Source of the DNA: an uncultured Eubacteriales bacterium
Lineage (GTDB): Bacteria; Bacillota; Clostridia; Oscillospirales; Oscillospiraceae
DNA length: 6,706 nt
Reading direction: 5' to 3'
Assembly: GCA_900546485.1 (NCBI GenBank)
Contig: URDK01000115.1
Coordinates: forward strand, 1 to 6,706
The notes beneath the pieces are model-generated. The model was not told where the DNA came from. It saw nothing but the letters and a program-made list of their open reading frames with translations, and ran no database searches. This document shows, one piece after another, positions 4,691 to 6,706 of this stretch. Made by a program: the position numbers and the translations under genes. Within the stretch, counting starts at the first letter, position 1, and each line of letters starts with the position of its first letter.

Positions 4691-6438
4691 GGGAACTCAA
4701 GCGGCTCTTCGTCTGCCTGCACGAGTACCGGCGCGACCTCATACTAGGCATGGTGCTGGTGCTGGCGGAGACTTTCTTCGAGCTGGTCATCCCCGTGCTC
4801 ATGGCCGACCTCATAGACGTCGGCGTGGCAAACCGGGATGTGCACTACATACTCATGAAGGGCGCGCAGATGGGCGTCTGCGCGGTGCTCGCGCTGGCGG
4901 CCGGGCTGCTCTACGCGCGCTTTGCCGCCCGCGCGGCCTACGGCTGGGGCGCGAACATCCGCGAGGCGGAGTTCCGCCGCGTGCAGAGCTACGCCTTTTC
5001 AAACCTCGACCACTTTGAGACCTCCGGTCTCGTCACGCGCATGACCACGGACGTGACGGTCATCCAGAACGCCATGAGCGGCGGCTTGCGTCCCCTGGTC
5101 CGCAGCCCGCTGATGCTGGTCATGGGCATCGGGCTCTCGATAATGATGAACGCTCGGCTCGCGCTGGTGTTCCTGGTCTGCGCGCCGGTACTCGCGCTCA
5201 TCATGTTCTTCATCGTCCGCAGCGTCGCGCCGCGCTACTCGGTCTTGCAGCGCGCGGTGGATAAGCTCAACGCCGTCGTGCAGGAGAACCTCACGGCCAT
5301 CCGCGCGGTGAAGGCCTTCGTGCGCGGCGAGTATGAGGAGGAGAAGTTCAGCTCCGCCAACGGCACGCTGATGGAAACCAGCGCCGGCACCTTCCGCCGC
5401 GCAGTGCTCAATCTCCCCGCCCTCCAGTTTGCCATGTACAGCTCCATCGTGGGCATCATGTGGTTCGGCGGGAACATGATAATCGGCTCCCAGCTCAAGG
5501 TGGGCGAGCTCACGGGCTTCCTCAGCTACGTTTTGCAGGTCATGAACTCGCTGATGCTCATCTCCAACGTCTTTCTGATGCTGACCCGCTCCCTTGCCAG
5601 CGCGCGACGCATAGGCGAGGTGCTCGACGAGGCCCCGGCGCTCTCCTCCCCCGACGGGGCGGTGACCGAGGTCGCGGACGGGAGCGTCGATTTCGAGGGC
5701 GTCTCCTTCAAATACCGCGCGGACGCGGCGGAGTACGCGCTCTCGGGCGTGGACCTGCACATAAATGCGGGAGAGACGGTGGGCATACTCGGCGGCACGG
5801 GCTCAGCCAAGAGCACGCTGGTGCAGCTCATACCCCGGCTCTACGACGCGACGGAGGGCACGGTGCGCGTCGGCGGGCGCGACGTGCGGGAGTACGACCT
5901 CGCCGCGCTGCGCGACGCCGTGGCGATGGTGCTGCAGAAGAACGTCCTCTTCTCCGGCACGATACGCGAGAACCTGCGCTGGGGCGACCCGGAGGCCGAC
6001 GACGAAGCGCTCATGGCCGCCTGCCGCGCCGCCTGCGCCGACGAGTTCATAGAGCGAATGCCCCGCGGGCTCGACACCGACCTCGGCCAGGGCGGCGTCA
6101 ACGTCTCCGGCGGGCAGAAGCAGCGCCTGTGCATCGCCCGCGCGCTGCTCAAAAAGCCGAAGGTGCTCATCTTCGACGACTCCACCAGCGCCGTGGACAC
6201 GGCCACGGAGGCGAAGATACGCTCCGCCCTCGCCGCGCTCCGGGGCGTGACTAAGATCATCATCGCCCAGCGCATAAGCTCCGTTATGAACACGGATAAG
6301 ATAGTGATACTCGAGGACGGGCGCATCCACGCCGTCGGCACCCACGCCGAGCTGCTCGCGTCCGACCCGATATACCAGGAGATCTACGCCTCGCAGATGA
6401 GAGGGGGTGAGGCCGATGGCCAGGCAGCTGAGCAGTAA
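4687..6438 (+). CDS. Heterodimeric ABC exporter, degenerate-site half-transporter (TMD-NBD)
   Basis: A 583-residue fused half-transporter of the type IV (MDR/BmrC-TM287-like) class, in the cytoplasmic membrane. Six membrane segments fall at about residues 18-40, 58-78, 131-153, 158-178, 246-268 and 274-298. The ATPase domain runs from about 333: Walker A GGTGSAKST (369-377, Lys375, with Ala before the Lys instead of Gly), Q-loop Gln417 in VLQKNVLFSG, signature VSGGQ (473-477, canonical), Walker B KVLIFDD (492-498) with Asp498 where the catalytic Glu normally stands, D-loop SAVD, and Gln528 in place of the switch His (IIIAQRISS). These changes are those known for the non-hydrolysing site of heterodimeric exporters, so it should pair with the protein encoded immediately downstream (23-nt overlap). 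ATG at 4687 overlaps the marR stop by 4 nt, with GGAGG (4673-4677) 9 nt upstream. Likely a multidrug or lipid exporter; substrate not determinable. Confidence 0.95.
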   Translation: MRELKRLFVCLHEYRRDLILGMVLVLAETFFELVIPVLMADLIDVGVANRDVHYILMKGAQMGVCAVLALAAGLLYARFAARAAYGWGANIREAEFRRVQSYAFSNLDHFETSGLVTRMTTDVTVIQNAMSGGLRPLVRSPLMLVMGIGLSIMMNARLALVFLVCAPVLALIMFFIVRSVAPRYSVLQRAVDKLNAVVQENLTAIRAVKAFVRGEYEEEKFSSANGTLMETSAGTFRRAVLNLPALQFAMYSSIVGIMWFGGNMIIGSQLKVGELTGFLSYVLQVMNSLMLISNVFLMLTRSLASARRIGEVLDEAPALSSPDGAVTEVADGSVDFEGVSFKYRADAAEYALSGVDLHINAGETVGILGGTGSAKSTLVQLIPRLYDATEGTVRVGGRDVREYDLAALRDAVAMVLQKNVLFSGTIRENLRWGDPEADDEALMAACRAACADEFIERMPRGLDTDLGQGGVNVSGGQKQRLCIARALLKKPKVLIFDDSTSAVDTATEAKIRSALAALRGVTKIIIAQRISSVMNTDKIVILEDGRIHAVGTHAELLASDPIYQEIYASQMRGGEADGQAAEQ

Positions 6439-6706
6439 GAAACCCAAGAGGCTGGGATATACGGTCAGGAGGCTGCTCTCCTACATGGGACACTACAAGC
6501 TGCTCTTTTTCGCCGTGGCCCTGCTGGTCACGGTCAGCGCCGCGGCCAATCTCGCGGGCACCTATATGATACGCCCCGTCGTGAACAGCCTCGACGGCGG
6601 CACCTGGCAGGACTTCGTCTCCGGCGTAGTGCTCACGGCCTGCATCTACGGCCTGGGCGTCCTCTGCGCGCTGGGCTACACCCAGTGCATGGTCTCCGTG
6701 GCGCAG
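6416..6706 (+). CDS. Heterodimeric ABC exporter, second half-transporter, N-terminus only
   Basis: Only the first 97 residues are in the window and the frame is open to the right edge. The product starts MARQLSSKKPKRLGYTVRRLL, a basic cytoplasmic lead typical of the second subunit of these exporters. A first membrane span follows at about 30-50 (LLFFAVALLVTVSAAANLAG), then MIRPVVNSLDGGTWQDF and a second span at about 70-90. Its ATPase domain is off-window; from the partner's substitutions one expects it to carry the catalytic Glu and switch His. The start ATG at 6416 lies inside the 3' end of the upstream gene (23-nt overlap) behind GGGGGTGAGG (6403-6412), indicating coupled translation and equal production of both subunits. 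Confidence 0.85.
   Translation, partial: MARQLSSKKPKRLGYTVRRLLSYMGHYKLLFFAVALLVTVSAAANLAGTYMIRPVVNSLDGGTWQDFVSGVVLTACIYGLGVLCALGYTQCMVSVAQ

Noticed and set aside
4999..5760. 253-codon minus-strand frame opposite the exporter gene
   Set aside because: Antisense shadow, rich in His, Glu and Arg, with no domain and no promoter.
5460..6254. 264-codon plus-strand frame within the first exporter gene, Arg- and Gly-rich
   Set aside because: Shifted-frame shadow of the ATPase domain, whose motifs are all in the 4687 frame. No ribosome binding site or family motif is seen.

Overview
The window reads as chromosomal DNA of a GC-rich Gram-positive bacterium, most likely a member of Bacillota class Clostridia (an Oscillospirales- or Christensenellales-like gut lineage would fit, but the genus cannot be fixed from sequence alone). 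The grounds are: an HPr kinase/phosphorylase gene (hprK) followed directly by murB, an order familiar from Clostridia; a cysteine-containing (C+) bL28; strong AGGAGG-type ribosome binding sites; sigma-A-type promoters with 16-17 bp spacers; and U-tailed hairpin terminators. All genes are GC-rich except a small AT-rich patch around 2220-2545. No rRNA, tRNA, insertion sequence, CRISPR array or phage structural gene was seen.

Layout. (1) Positions 1-1449, minus strand: hprK followed after 3 nt by murB, which runs off the left edge. They share a promoter at 1483-1511. (2) Positions 1549-1859, plus strand: rpmB (bL28) as a monocistron with its own promoter and a strong terminator, diverging from hprK. 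(3) Positions 1902-2580: a small XRE-type repressor (minus) diverging from a 59-residue uncharacterised protein (plus). The intergenic DNA is AT-rich, holds back-to-back promoters, and has an inverted repeat over the plus-strand -35 box. (4) Positions 2605-4112, minus strand: a two-gene ABC-2 type exporter (ATPase then six-helix permease, 7-nt overlap). (5) Positions 4256-6706, plus strand: a MarR-family repressor followed by two half-transporters of a heterodimeric type IV ABC exporter. The genes overlap by 4 and 23 nt, and the second exporter gene is cut by the right edge.

How the parts work together. HPr kinase/phosphorylase is the sensor enzyme of Gram-positive carbon catabolite control, and MurB makes UDP-N-acetylmuramate for peptidoglycan. 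The right half is an export locus. The MarR protein probably represses its own operon through two tandem 15-bp operator copies that lie between the -10 box and the ribosome binding site. The first exporter subunit carries the substitutions expected of the degenerate-ATPase half of a heterodimer (Asp for the catalytic Glu, Gln for the switch His), so it should need the downstream subunit. A terminator-like hairpin separates the divergent promoters and has the -35 box of the leftward ABC operon across its loop.

Nothing here amounts to a clearly new system. The best leads are the MarR tandem operator and divergent control region, the XRE/59-aa protein pair, and the hairpin insulator.
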